Shown: positions 17,003-24,549 of the stretch, piece by piece
How positions within the stretch are numbered: the first letter of the stretch is position 1
Layout of the letters: each line of letters starts with the position of its first letter
Position numbers and translations under genes: made by a program
DNA from: Streptomyces sp. NBC_00425
Lineage (GTDB): Bacteria; Actinomycetota; Actinomycetes; Streptomycetales; Streptomycetaceae
DNA length: 64,000 bases
Assembly (NCBI RefSeq): GCF_036030735.1
Contig: NZ_CP107928.1
Span: forward strand, 3,348,001-3,412,000
Direction of reading: 5' to 3'
Notes under the pieces: generated by a model
What the model saw: the letters and a program-made list of their open reading frames with translations, nothing else
Told to the model about the DNA's origin: nothing
Databases searched by the model: none

Positions 17003-17077
17003 GTCGGGAGGCTATGTCAGGCACATGGCGCGGCAGAGGTTAGGTTGGGGGACCGGGTGAGGGAGGGTTTCGAGCAG

Positions 17078-18076
17078 GTGGAGCGCAGGACGATCGGCGC
17101 GGGGGCGCTCGAGGTGGGTGCCGTCGGTCTCGGGTGCATGCCGATGAGCTGGGCGTACAGCGGGTCGCGGCAGCGGGGCGACGAGTCGCTCAGGGCGGTG
17201 CACCGGGCGCTGGACGAGGGCTCCTCCCTGCTGGACACCGCCGACATGTACGGCCCGTTCACCAACGAGCTGTTATTGGGGCGGGCGTTGAAGGAGCGGC
17301 GCGAGGACGCGTTCGTGTCGACGAAGGTCGGTCTGCTCGTCGGCGAACAGCACATCGTGGCGAACGGCCGCCCGGGGTACGTGAAACGGGCCTGCGACGC
17401 CTCCCTGCGGCGGCTGCAGACGGATGTCATCGACCTCTACCAGCTGCACCGCGCCGACCCCGAGGTCCCGGTGGAGGAGACCTGGGGCGCGATGGCCGAG
17501 CTCGTCCAGGCGGGCAAGGTGCGGGCGTTGGGGCTGTGCGCGGTGGGCGCACGGGGCGGCCGGCGATCGAGCGGGCACCTGTACGACGGAACGATTCGGC
17601 AGCTGCGGCGCGTCCAGCAGGTGTTCCCGGTGAGCGCCGTCGAGGCGGAGCTGTCGGTGTGGTCGCCGGAGGCGCTGGACGGCCTGCTGCCCTGGTGCGA
17701 GGCGCACGGTGTCGGCTTCCTCGCCGCGATGCCGCTCGGCAACGGCTTCCTCACCGGCAGGCTCACTCCCGGGGAGGGGTTCGAGCCGGACGACATGCGT
17801 GCCCGGCATCCTCGGTTCACCGCCGAGATGATGGCCTCGAACCAGCCGATCGTCGTCGGCCTGCGCCGGGTCGCCGCCCGGCACGGCGACACCGTGACGG
17901 CCGCGCAGGCGGCCCTGGCCTGGGTGCTGGCGCAGGGCCGGCACGTGGTCCCGATACCGGGCGCCAAGCGGGAGCGGTGGGTGTCGGAGAACGCGCGCGC
18001 CCCGCTTCTGCGCCTGACGCCGCAGGATCTGGCCGAACTGGCGCAGCTGCCGGGGGCGCAGGGATCGTGGGAGTGA
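17078..18076 (+). CDS. Aldo/keto reductase with a TTA leucine codon
   Basis: 332 aa. The GTG at 17078 has GGGAGGG about 11 nt upstream and gives VERRTIGAGALEVGAVGLGC, a normal family N-terminus; GTG 17057 is an alternative, and the frame is open far upstream but without coding character. The catalytic tetrad is visible: Asp in LLDTADMYGPF, Tyr in the same motif, Lys in FVSTKVGLLVG, His in LYQLHRADPEVPVEET. NADPH binding near the end shows as VVPIPGAKRERWVSEN. Codon 66 (17273-17275) is TTA in the AACGAGCTGTTATTG stretch. In Streptomyces TTA needs the bldA tRNA, so translation may be limited to development or stress. Substrate unknown. Confidence 0.9.
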   Translation: MERRTIGAGALEVGAVGLGCMPMSWAYSGSRQRGDESLRAVHRALDEGSSLLDTADMYGPFTNELLLGRALKERREDAFVSTKVGLLVGEQHIVANGRPGYVKRACDASLRRLQTDVIDLYQLHRADPEVPVEETWGAMAELVQAGKVRALGLCAVGARGGRRSSGHLYDGTIRQLRRVQQVFPVSAVEAELSVWSPEALDGLLPWCEAHGVGFLAAMPLGNGFLTGRLTPGEGFEPDDMRARHPRFTAEMMASNQPIVVGLRRVAARHGDTVTAAQAALAWVLAQGRHVVPIPGAKRERWVSENARAPLLRLTPQDLAELAQLPGAQGSWE

Positions 18077-18212
18077 GCGTCGCGCCCGGGGCGCCGGGAC
18101 CTGGGGACGAGCACCGCTTTCGGGTCGACCTCGCGCCGGACGGGAACCCCACGGGCGCCACCGGCGTAAGACAGGTGAAGCCTGCCGAGGGAACCCGCGT
18201 GTCGAAGGGACC

Positions 18213-19373
18213 ATGATCGTGCGACGTCGAGCTGTGTCGGCCGTGTTGGCCACGGGTGCCCTGCTGGTGACGGCCGGCTGTTCCTCCGGCGCCGGAGGAT
18301 CGTCCCCCGCCTCCACCGGCGCGCCGGCGGGGAGCGCGGCCGCCCGCACCACCCCGGCCGCCGAGGAGACCCCGCCCGCGAAGGGCACGGTCGAAGTGGT
18401 GCGCACGGTCACCGAGGGGCTGAACAGCCCCTGGGGCCTCGCCCCCCTCCCGGAGGGCGGCCTGCTGGTCGGCTCGCGCGACGAGGGCACGATCACGCGG
18501 GTGGACGAGAAGACCGGCGCGAAGACCGAGCTGGGCGAGGTGCCGGGCGTCTCGGCGGCCGGCGAGGGCGGGCTGCTGGGCCTCGCCCTCTCCCCCGACT
18601 ACGCCTCCGACCACATGGTCTACGCGTACGTCACCTCCGCCTCCGACAACCGGGTCCTCCGCATGATCTACGACGCGAAGCGACCCGCCGGCGATCAGCT
18701 GGGGGCTCCCGACACGGTCTTCAAGGGCATTCCCAAGGGCATGATCCACAACGGCGGCCGGATCGCCTTCGGCCCCGACCGGCAGCTGTACATCGGCACC
18801 GGTGAGAACGGCGACCGCGGGCTGGCGCAGGACAAGAAGTCCCTCGGAGGCAAGATCCTGCGGCTGACCCCGGAGGGCGACCCGGCCCCGGGCAACCCGT
18901 TCCCGGACTCCCCGGTGTACTCGTACGGCCACCGCAACGTGCAGGGACTGGCCTGGGACGCCAAGCAGCGCCTGTTCGCGTCGGAGTTCGGCCAGAACAC
19001 CTGGGACGAGCTGAACGCGATCGAACCCGGCGCCGACTACGGCTGGCCCGCGGCCGAGGGCGCGTCCAAGGATGCGAAGTACCGCGACCCGGCAGCCCAG
19101 TGGCACACCGACGAGGCCTCTCCGAGCGGCATCGCGTACGCCGAGGGCTCGATCTGGATGGCGGGTCTGCGGGGGCAGCGGCTGTGGCGCGTCCCGCTGA
19201 AGGGCACGGCCGTCTCGGCGGATCCGCAGGCCTTCCTCAAGGGCGAGTACGGCCGGCTGCGCACGGTGGTGGCGGTGGGCGGCGACAAGCTGTGGGTCAC
19301 CACCAGCGCCACGGACGGCCGCGGCGACCCGAAGAAGGGGGACGACCGGATCCTCGAGCTGCGGGTGACGTGA
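18213..19373 (+). CDS. Lipoprotein, PQQ-dependent sugar dehydrogenase (GSDH) family
   Basis: 386 aa. The signal peptide is MIVRRRAVSAVLATGALLVT followed by AGC, a lipobox, so the protein is probably lipid-anchored outside the membrane. A Ser/Ala/Thr/Pro-rich linker (residues 25-60) leads to a six-bladed propeller of the glucose/sorbosone dehydrogenase family: LNSPWGLAPLPEGGLLVGSR, GGLLGLALSPDYA, HNGGRIAFGPDRQLYIGTGE, GHRNVQGLAWD and GADYGWPAAEG. Family members oxidise aldoses using PQQ and calcium, but many actinobacterial ones are uncharacterised. It ends 9 bp before the convergent small gene. Confidence 0.88.
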   Translation: MIVRRRAVSAVLATGALLVTAGCSSGAGGSSPASTGAPAGSAAARTTPAAEETPPAKGTVEVVRTVTEGLNSPWGLAPLPEGGLLVGSRDEGTITRVDEKTGAKTELGEVPGVSAAGEGGLLGLALSPDYASDHMVYAYVTSASDNRVLRMIYDAKRPAGDQLGAPDTVFKGIPKGMIHNGGRIAFGPDRQLYIGTGENGDRGLAQDKKSLGGKILRLTPEGDPAPGNPFPDSPVYSYGHRNVQGLAWDAKQRLFASEFGQNTWDELNAIEPGADYGWPAAEGASKDAKYRDPAAQWHTDEASPSGIAYAEGSIWMAGLRGQRLWRVPLKGTAVSADPQAFLKGEYGRLRTVVAVGGDKLWVTTSATDGRGDPKKGDDRILELRVT

Positions 19374-19382
19374 CCTTCGGCG

Positions 19383-19661
19383 TCACCTCTCCCCCGCCGC
19401 GGACTTCTCCCCCGCAGGACCCTCCCCGGGCGGCCCCTCCCCCCTCGGCGGCCCCTCCCCCGGCGGCGCCTCCACCTTGGGCCCGTCCTCCGCCGGGTCC
19501 GGTTCGGCCGCCCGGACCACGACCCTTCCGGAGGCGAGGTCTATCGGCCCGCGCCCGGGATCGGCGTCGCCCACGTCCTCCCGGGTCAGCTCCAGCCGGT
19601 TCTGCTCCTCACGGGTGTGCCCCCGGCCCGGTGAGAAGAGTTCCTCGAAGGCGTTGAACAT
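19383..19661 (-). CDS. DUF6191-type small protein, 92 aa
   Basis: ATG at 19661 with GGAG at 4 nt. Residues 1-50 (MFNAFEELFSPGRGHTREEQ, then NRLELTREDVGDADPGRGPI and DLASGRVVVR) match the streptomycete family I know as DUF6191. The last 40 residues are low-complexity Pro/Gly/Glu and repeat PPGEGP, which probably varies between strains. It starts 36 bp after the LuxR-LAL gene on the same strand, so the two are probably cotranscribed. Function is unknown. Confidence 0.75.
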   Translation of the reverse strand: MFNAFEELFSPGRGHTREEQNRLELTREDVGDADPGRGPIDLASGRVVVRAAEPDPAEDGPKVEAPPGEGPPRGEGPPGEGPAGEKSAAGER

Positions 19662-19697
19662 CGCTCTCCTCTGCCGGTTCGCGGTCAGCTTGCCCCA

Positions 19698-22600
19698 TTA
19701 TCGCGCGATCAGTCCGTCCCCGGTCCTCGGCGGGAACAGCCCCAGGCGGTGGGCCACCGCCGCCGCCTCTCCCCGGCCCGAGACCTCGAGCTTCGACAGG
19801 ATGTTCGAGACGTGCACGCTGGCCGTCTTCGGGGAGATGAACAGCTCCTCGGCGATCTGCCGGTTGGTACGCCCGGCGGAGACCAGACGCAGCACGTCGC
19901 GTTCCCGGCCGGTGAGACCGAGTGCGGCGAGCGGGTCCGCGGGGCCGGCCGGGGTCTGCGGCGGACCCGTGGCGGTGGTCCGGGGCAGCCGGGCACGCCG
20001 GCCAAGCAGGGCGACGGCGTCGGCGAGGGGGCGGGCCCCGAGGTGGGCGGCGACCGCGTGGGCGAGGCGCAGGAGTTCGGCGGCCCGGTCGCGTTCGGCG
20101 TCCCCGCCGACGGAGAGCAGGGCCTCGGCCATGCGGTGCCGGGCGCGCGCGAGGTCGTAGGGGCGTTCCAGGCACTCGAAGGCGGCGACGACCTCGGACC
20201 AGTCGTCCGGGTGGTTGCGGCCCTCGGCGCGGGCGAGTTCGGCGTGGAGCCACAGTGCGTGCGCCTGCCAGACGGGGGCGACGGCGGCGAGCTTCTTCGC
20301 CGCCCGGCGGATCCGGGCCGGCAGCCCGGCGTCGGCGCCGGCCGCCTCGGTGACCGCCGGGGCCGCGTCGACCGCGGCCGCGGAGGCCGCATCGACCGCG
20401 GAGACCGCGGTGAGCAGCAGGGGCCAGGCGTAGCGCTGGGTGCCGGGCGGGAATCCGACGTCCAGGGCGTGTTCGAGATGGGACCGGGCGTCGGCGGGAC
20501 GGTTCTCGGCCACGGCGAGGGCGATGGCGAGGCGGGCGAGCGGGAGATGGTTCTGGGGCACGTGTTCGCGGGAGCCGAAGTAGCGGTGTGCGGCGTCCAG
20601 CCGGCGGCCCGCCTCGGCGAGGTCGCCCCGGGCCAGGGCGAGTTCGGCGCGCAGCGTGGCGTGGACGCCCTTGACGCCCACGCCCCGGGCGATCCGTCCC
20701 GCCTCGGCGCTCGCACGGTCCGCCTCGTCCCAACGCCCCAGCGACAGCAGGGACTCGGCGAGGTTGCCGTGGACCCACGCCTCCGTGTCGGGCAGTCCCT
20801 GCCGTCGGGCGTAGAGCAGTCCCTCCGCCATGATCGCGACGGCTTCCCCGGAACGTCCGACCGCCTCCAGCTCGGAGGGGAGGTTCACATAGGCGTCGAG
20901 CGCGACGGTGGGGATGTCCTCGGCGAGCGCCAGGTCCTTGACCTCGGACAGCTCGGCGAGGCCGGGCTCGATGTGCCCGGCGTCGACCATGAGGATGCCC
21001 AGGATCTGGCGGGCCTTGAGCTCGGTCTCGCGGGCGCCGACCATCCGGGCGTACTCCACCGCCCGCTCGGCGGCGCGGTAGGCGTCCGGTCCCGGCACGT
21101 GGAGCGCGGACCAGCCGGCGGCGTGGGCGAGCACCTCGGCGTGCACCTCGCTGGGCGGCAGACCCCGCATCAGCTCCTGTGCCCTGGCCAGTTCCTCACG
21201 GCCGCTGCCCCGGCCCAGGGAGCGCACCAGACGGGAGCGCTGCACCCAGAACCAGGCGGCGCGCCGGGGGTCGCCGCCCTCGTCCTCCAACAGCCGCAGC
21301 GCCCGCTTGGCGATCTTCAGCGCGCGTTCGCGTTCCCCGCAGTACCGGCCCGCGACGGTGGCCTCCGCCAGGAGGTCGAGGTAGCGCAGCGGGGTGGCGG
21401 CGGGGTCGCAGCCGCCGGGGGCTCCCTCGCTCCGTCCGGACGGCCGGGACGGGTACACCTCGGTGTGGTCGACGGGACGCAGCGCGGCCCGCACCTGGGC
21501 CGGGGCGGCTTCCCACAGCTCCATCGCCCGCTCCAGGAGCCGCAGTTGCTCGCTGTAGGCGCGTCGGCAGCGGGCTTCTACGGAGGCGTCGAGGACGGCG
21601 GGCAGGGCCTCGGCCGGATCGTGGGCGTGGTACCAGTAGCTGGCCAGCCGCATGACGCGCTCGTCGGCGGGGACGAGCGTCGGGTCGGCCTGCAGGGCCT
21701 CGGCGTAACGGCGGTTGAGGCGGGAGCGTTCCCCGGGCAGGAGGTCGTCGCTCACGGCCTCGCGGACCAGGGAGTGACGGAAGCGGTAGCCGTCCCCGTC
21801 GGGCACCGCGAGCAGCAGATGGGCGTTGACGGCGGCGCGCAGGGCCTCGATCAGATCGTCCTCGGCGAGCCGGGCGACGGCGTCCAGCAGCCGGTACTCG
21901 ACGGTGGAGCCGCCCTCGGCGACGATCCGGGCGACGTGCTGGGCGCTGTCGGGCAGCGTCTCGACGCGGACGAGGAGCAGGTCGCGCAGGGAGTCGGTGA
22001 GGCCGGTGCGGCAGCCCTCGTGCGCGGCGACGGCGAGTTCCTCGACGAAGAAGGCGTTGCCGTCGGAGCGTTCGAAGATGGCGTCGACCTGCTCGGGGTC
22101 GGGTTCGCGGGCCAGGATGCCGGCGATCTGGCGACCGACCTCGTCCCGGGTGAAGCGAGCGAGTTCGACGCGCCGTACGGTGCGCAGCCGGTCGAGCTCG
22201 GCGAGCAGGGGGCGCAGCGGGTGACGGCGGTGGATGTCGTCCGCGCGGTAGGTGGCGACGACGACGAGGCGGCCGGTGCGCAGGGTGCGCAGCAGGTAGG
22301 AGAGCAGATGGCGGGTGGAGGCGTCGGCCCAGTGGAGGTCTTCGAGGGCGAGGACGACCGTGCGGTCGGCGGCGACGCGTTCCAGGAGGCGTGCGACGAG
22401 CTCGAAGAGCCGGGCCATGCCCTCCTCGTCGTGGCGTCCGACCGTGCTCTGCCCGCACTCCGGCAGCAGTCGGGCGAGTTCGTCCTCCTGTCCGGCGGCG
22501 GCGACGGCGAACTCGTCCGGCAGGGCCCGGCGCAGGGCGCGCAGGGCGCTGGAGAACGGGGCGAAGGGCAGTCCGTCGGCGCCGATCTCGACACAGCCGC

Positions 22601-22808
22601 CGACCGCGACGACGGCGCCGCCGCGGCCGGCGGTCGCCGCGAACTCCTCGACGAGCCTGGTCTTGCCGACCCCGGCCTCGCCTCCGACGAGCAACGCCTG
22701 GGGCTCTCCCGCGGCGGCACGGGAGAGCGCGTCGTTCAGGACGTCCAGCTCGTCGGAGCGGCCGACGAAGACAGGGCTGACGGACCTGGTATCCACGGGG
22801 GCGAGCAT
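19698..22808 (-). CDS. Large ATP-binding LuxR-family regulator (LAL)
   Basis: 1036 aa from the ATG at 22808. The frame stays open for 48 more codons, but that part translates repeats and a hairpin and I excluded it. The N-terminal AAA module has Walker A GGEAGVGKT (about residue 40) and Walker B VVLALEDLHWADAS. A long central region is alpha-helical and TPR-like. The C-terminal 65 residues are a LuxR HTH: LTGRERDVLRLVSAGRTNRQ, IAEELFISPKTASVHVSNIL, SKLEVSGRGEAA. Proteins of this class (MalT/SARP-like ATPases) activate nearby or pathway-specific genes on binding an effector. No obvious target operon lies here apart from the small genes on each side. Confidence 0.93.
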   Translation of the reverse strand: MLAPVDTRSVSPVFVGRSDELDVLNDALSRAAAGEPQALLVGGEAGVGKTRLVEEFAATAGRGGAVVAVGGCVEIGADGLPFAPFSSALRALRRALPDEFAVAAAGQEDELARLLPECGQSTVGRHDEEGMARLFELVARLLERVAADRTVVLALEDLHWADASTRHLLSYLLRTLRTGRLVVVATYRADDIHRRHPLRPLLAELDRLRTVRRVELARFTRDEVGRQIAGILAREPDPEQVDAIFERSDGNAFFVEELAVAAHEGCRTGLTDSLRDLLLVRVETLPDSAQHVARIVAEGGSTVEYRLLDAVARLAEDDLIEALRAAVNAHLLLAVPDGDGYRFRHSLVREAVSDDLLPGERSRLNRRYAEALQADPTLVPADERVMRLASYWYHAHDPAEALPAVLDASVEARCRRAYSEQLRLLERAMELWEAAPAQVRAALRPVDHTEVYPSRPSGRSEGAPGGCDPAATPLRYLDLLAEATVAGRYCGERERALKIAKRALRLLEDEGGDPRRAAWFWVQRSRLVRSLGRGSGREELARAQELMRGLPPSEVHAEVLAHAAGWSALHVPGPDAYRAAERAVEYARMVGARETELKARQILGILMVDAGHIEPGLAELSEVKDLALAEDIPTVALDAYVNLPSELEAVGRSGEAVAIMAEGLLYARRQGLPDTEAWVHGNLAESLLSLGRWDEADRASAEAGRIARGVGVKGVHATLRAELALARGDLAEAGRRLDAAHRYFGSREHVPQNHLPLARLAIALAVAENRPADARSHLEHALDVGFPPGTQRYAWPLLLTAVSAVDAASAAAVDAAPAVTEAAGADAGLPARIRRAAKKLAAVAPVWQAHALWLHAELARAEGRNHPDDWSEVVAAFECLERPYDLARARHRMAEALLSVGGDAERDRAAELLRLAHAVAAHLGARPLADAVALLGRRARLPRTTATGPPQTPAGPADPLAALGLTGRERDVLRLVSAGRTNRQIAEELFISPKTASVHVSNILSKLEVSGRGEAAAVAHRLGLFPPRTGDGLIAR

Positions 22809-22824
22809 GGCACGCGGGCGCGAA

Positions 22825-22853
22825 GGGGGCCCAGCGGTTATCGCCGGGCCCCC
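22825..22853 (-). terminator. Hairpin between small gene and LuxR gene
   Basis: GGGGGCCC-A-GCG pairs with CGC-C-GGGCCCCC across a GTTAT loop. It sits 17 bp upstream of the LuxR ATG and downstream of the 64-residue gene, so it can terminate the latter. No U tract. Confidence 0.55.
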
Positions 22854-22857
22854 GATG

Positions 22858-22903
22858 GGTGCCCCTCCGGTGAGGGCTCCTCCGGTGAGGGCTCCTCCGG
22901 TGG
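22858..22903. repeat. Short tandem repeat, 15-bp unit
   Basis: The unit GGTGAGGGCTCCTCC occurs twice in full (22869-22883, 22884-22898) with truncated copies on either side. It lies in the gap between the 64-residue gene and the LuxR gene and creates a misleading Gly/Ala/Leu/Thr-repeat extension of the LuxR reading frame. Confidence 0.8.
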
Positions 22904-22948
22904 GCGGGCGGCCGACCCCCGTGCGGCCGCCCGCCGCCGCCGCGGCGG

Positions 22949-23143
22949 TCATGCCGTCCGGGGGAACCGGAGCCGGCGCGGACGGTGGGTATGGGACTCG
23001 GACTCGGCGCCTCCGCCAGCGCGTTCGGCGGCCGCGCCTCGGGCGGCGCGGGCGCCTCGGGCGACGGCGCGGGCGAGCCGCTCGTCGGCGGCCCGGCGGC
23101 GCAGTTCGGCGGAACGGGCCTGGTGGAGCTCGTACTCGTACAT
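22949..23143 (-). CDS. Small Arg/Ala-rich protein, 64 aa
   Basis: Begins MYEYELHQARSAELRRRAAD. I chose the ATG at 23143 because AGGGG lies 9 nt upstream; the ATG three codons earlier touches that ribosome site. The protein is one long predicted amphipathic helix, rich in Arg and Ala (about residues 8-45), with an ESESHTHRPRR end. I recall similar small proteins in other streptomycetes, sometimes upstream of regulators. Function unknown. A 54-nt hairpin upstream isolates it from the membrane-protein gene. Confidence 0.6.
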   Translation of the reverse strand: MYEYELHQARSAELRRRAADERLARAVARGARAARGAAAERAGGGAESESHTHRPRRLRFPRTA

Positions 23144-23273
23144 GGTGTGCATCCCCTGAGAGATCGGTTTCGGCCTCGCTTGTTCGCGATGCCTCAACCT
23201 TCGTCTCCCAGGGGGGTCCGCCACATCGGGAGAGTTCCGCATCTTCGGCGGGCGGCGGGGCCTTAGACGCGCG

Positions 23274-23327
23274 CGAGGGGCCTCAGAGCCGGCCGTAAGG
23301 TGCTTACGGCGGCCCTGAGACCCCTCG
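23274..23327 (-). terminator. Very long hairpin terminator
   Basis: Positions 23274-23299 (beginning CGAGGGGCCTCAG and ending CCGTAAG) pair with 23303-23327 (CTTACGG to CCCCTCG) across a 3-nt loop: about 23 of 25 positions pair, with one bulge. It lies 14 bp past the stop of the membrane-protein gene. Confidence 0.85.
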
Positions 23328-23341
23328 TGGTCTGCGGGAAC

Positions 23342-23959
23342 TCAGCTCGCGGAGGGCAGGCCGAGCAGCGCGTCGGTGTACTTGAGCACGGCCAGCAGCA
23401 GACCGATGACGCCGAGCGCCACGCCCGCCCAGGAGACCGACTTGATCCAGGCCGCCTGCGGCCGGGCCGGGCTGCCGAAGGCCGGACGGGCCAGCACGAC
23501 GACGCCGGTGACCAGCGCGGCCAGCGCGAACAGTCCCGCCCACAGGGCGGTGATCTGCCAGGCGTCGCCGTAGACCGCCTGGATCTGCTTGGCGACGCTC
23601 GCCCCGGACGAGGCCTCCAGCTGGCCGACGAGGGTCTGGCGGGCACCGGCGATGGTGCCGACCCAGCTGCCGGTCAGCGACACGAAGCCGAGGACCGCGG
23701 AGACGACCGCGCCCGCGCCCTGCCCCACGCCGACGGACTCCTCCCGGAGCGCCTGAGTGCCGTCGGTGTCGTCGGTTTCGTCCGCGGCGTCGGCGGCGTG
23801 CGCGTCCTGCGCGGCGGTCTCCTCGGAGTCCTTGGGCTCCTCGGTCCCCGTCGTCGCCCGGTCGTCGGCGTCGGTCCTGGTGACGTCCACCTTCTCCTCG
23901 TCGGTCGTGGCCCCGGCGCCGGTTTCGGCCCCGGCCTGGTCAGCAGTCTTGGTTCCCAT
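23342..23959 (-). CDS. Membrane protein with acidic N-terminal region
   Basis: 205 aa from the ATG at 23959. Residues 1-75 are strongly acidic and disordered-looking (EEPKDSEETAAQDAHAADAA). Three membrane helices follow: about residues 83-105 (GAVVSAVLGFVSLTGSWVGT), 130-155 (ITALWAGLFALAALVTGVVV) and 175-195 (WAGVALGVIGLLLAVLKYTD). No enzymatic motif is visible. There is no ribosome site with normal spacing, but TACGGT lies 7 nt before the ATG, which would allow a leaderless transcript. It follows the GNAT gene by 35 bp. Confidence 0.7.
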   Translation of the reverse strand: MGTKTADQAGAETGAGATTDEEKVDVTRTDADDRATTGTEEPKDSEETAAQDAHAADAADETDDTDGTQALREESVGVGQGAGAVVSAVLGFVSLTGSWVGTIAGARQTLVGQLEASSGASVAKQIQAVYGDAWQITALWAGLFALAALVTGVVVLARPAFGSPARPQAAWIKSVSWAGVALGVIGLLLAVLKYTDALLGLPSAS

Positions 23960-23994
23960 ACCTCGCACCGTACGGACGCTCTCTGAGAGGTCCC

Positions 23995-24549
23995 TTAATG
24001 ATCGTTGTGAGCGGCGCCCGCGCGTGCGTCGCGCCACTCCTGGGCCAGCACGGACCACACCTCGAGGTCGTGCCGCTCCCCACGATAGGGGTAGGCCCGG
24101 CGGCGGACGCCGTCGCGGGTCATCCCGAGCCGACGGGCGACATCGAGGCTGGCCGTGTTGCCGGCGGAGGCGATCCACTCGACCCGCTGGATCCCGCGCT
24201 GCTCCACCGCGTGGTCGATCAGGATCCGCACGGCCCGGGTGATCAGCCCGCGCCCGGTGGCGGCGGGCTCCAGCCAGCAGCCGACCTCGCAGTTCGCGGT
24301 CGCGGCGTCGAAGTTCAGCAGGAGCGCGCCGCCCACCAGACGGCCGTCCAGCCACAGGCCGTGCAGCGAGCCGGTGTCGGCGGCGCGCATGTCGGCGTAT
24401 CGCTGCAGCACCTCGCGCGCGGTCGCCGCGTCGACGGCCTTCGCGCCGAAGGGGACGTACCGGTTGATGAAGTCCCGGCCGCGCTGCAGGTGCGTCAGGA
24501 ACTCCTCGGCGTGCCCAGGGCTCCAGGGGGCGCAGCTCGGCTCCGTCAC
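23995..24549 (-). CDS. GNAT acetyltransferase (RimJ/RimL type), probable frameshift near 5' end
   Basis: 184 aa as read from the GTG at 24549. Residues 60-165 carry the GNAT fold: LHGLWLDGRLVGGALLLNFD, CEVGCWLEPAATGRGLITRA (acetyl-CoA loop), and NTASLDVARRLGMTRDGVRR. It acetylates a small molecule or protein N-terminus. The visible start has no ribosome site. One frame over, an ATG at 24568 with AGGGAG upstream reads MYAISLGDGAELRPLEPW, a normal N-terminus for this family, and enters the main frame (HAEEFLTHLQRGRDF) if one G is removed from GGG at complement 24513-24515. The corrected protein would be 190 aa and overlap the MMPL gene end by 23 bp. Confidence 0.8.
   Translation of the reverse strand: MTEPSCAPWSPGHAEEFLTHLQRGRDFINRYVPFGAKAVDAATAREVLQRYADMRAADTGSLHGLWLDGRLVGGALLLNFDAATANCEVGCWLEPAATGRGLITRAVRILIDHAVEQRGIQRVEWIASAGNTASLDVARRLGMTRDGVRRRAYPYRGERHDLEVWSVLAQEWRDARAGAAHNDH

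Noticed and set aside
15746..17077. Upstream extension of the aldo/keto reductase frame
   Set aside because: The frame crosses the whole 2-hydroxyacid dehydrogenase gene on the other strand, and the extension has no family homology that I can recognise.
22858..22903. CRISPR-like short repeats
   Set aside because: The repeats are contiguous 15-bp units with no spacers; the repeats at 27002-27057 and 55235-55298 also lack spacers, and no cas genes are present.
22809..22952. N-terminal extension of the LuxR protein
   Set aside because: It translates a 15-bp tandem repeat and a hairpin, and overlaps the separate 64-residue gene.
19749..23159. 1136-codon plus-strand frame opposite the LuxR-LAL gene
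   Set aside because: Low-complexity Gly/Val/Arg/Glu product; the LuxR gene on the minus strand has Walker and HTH motifs.
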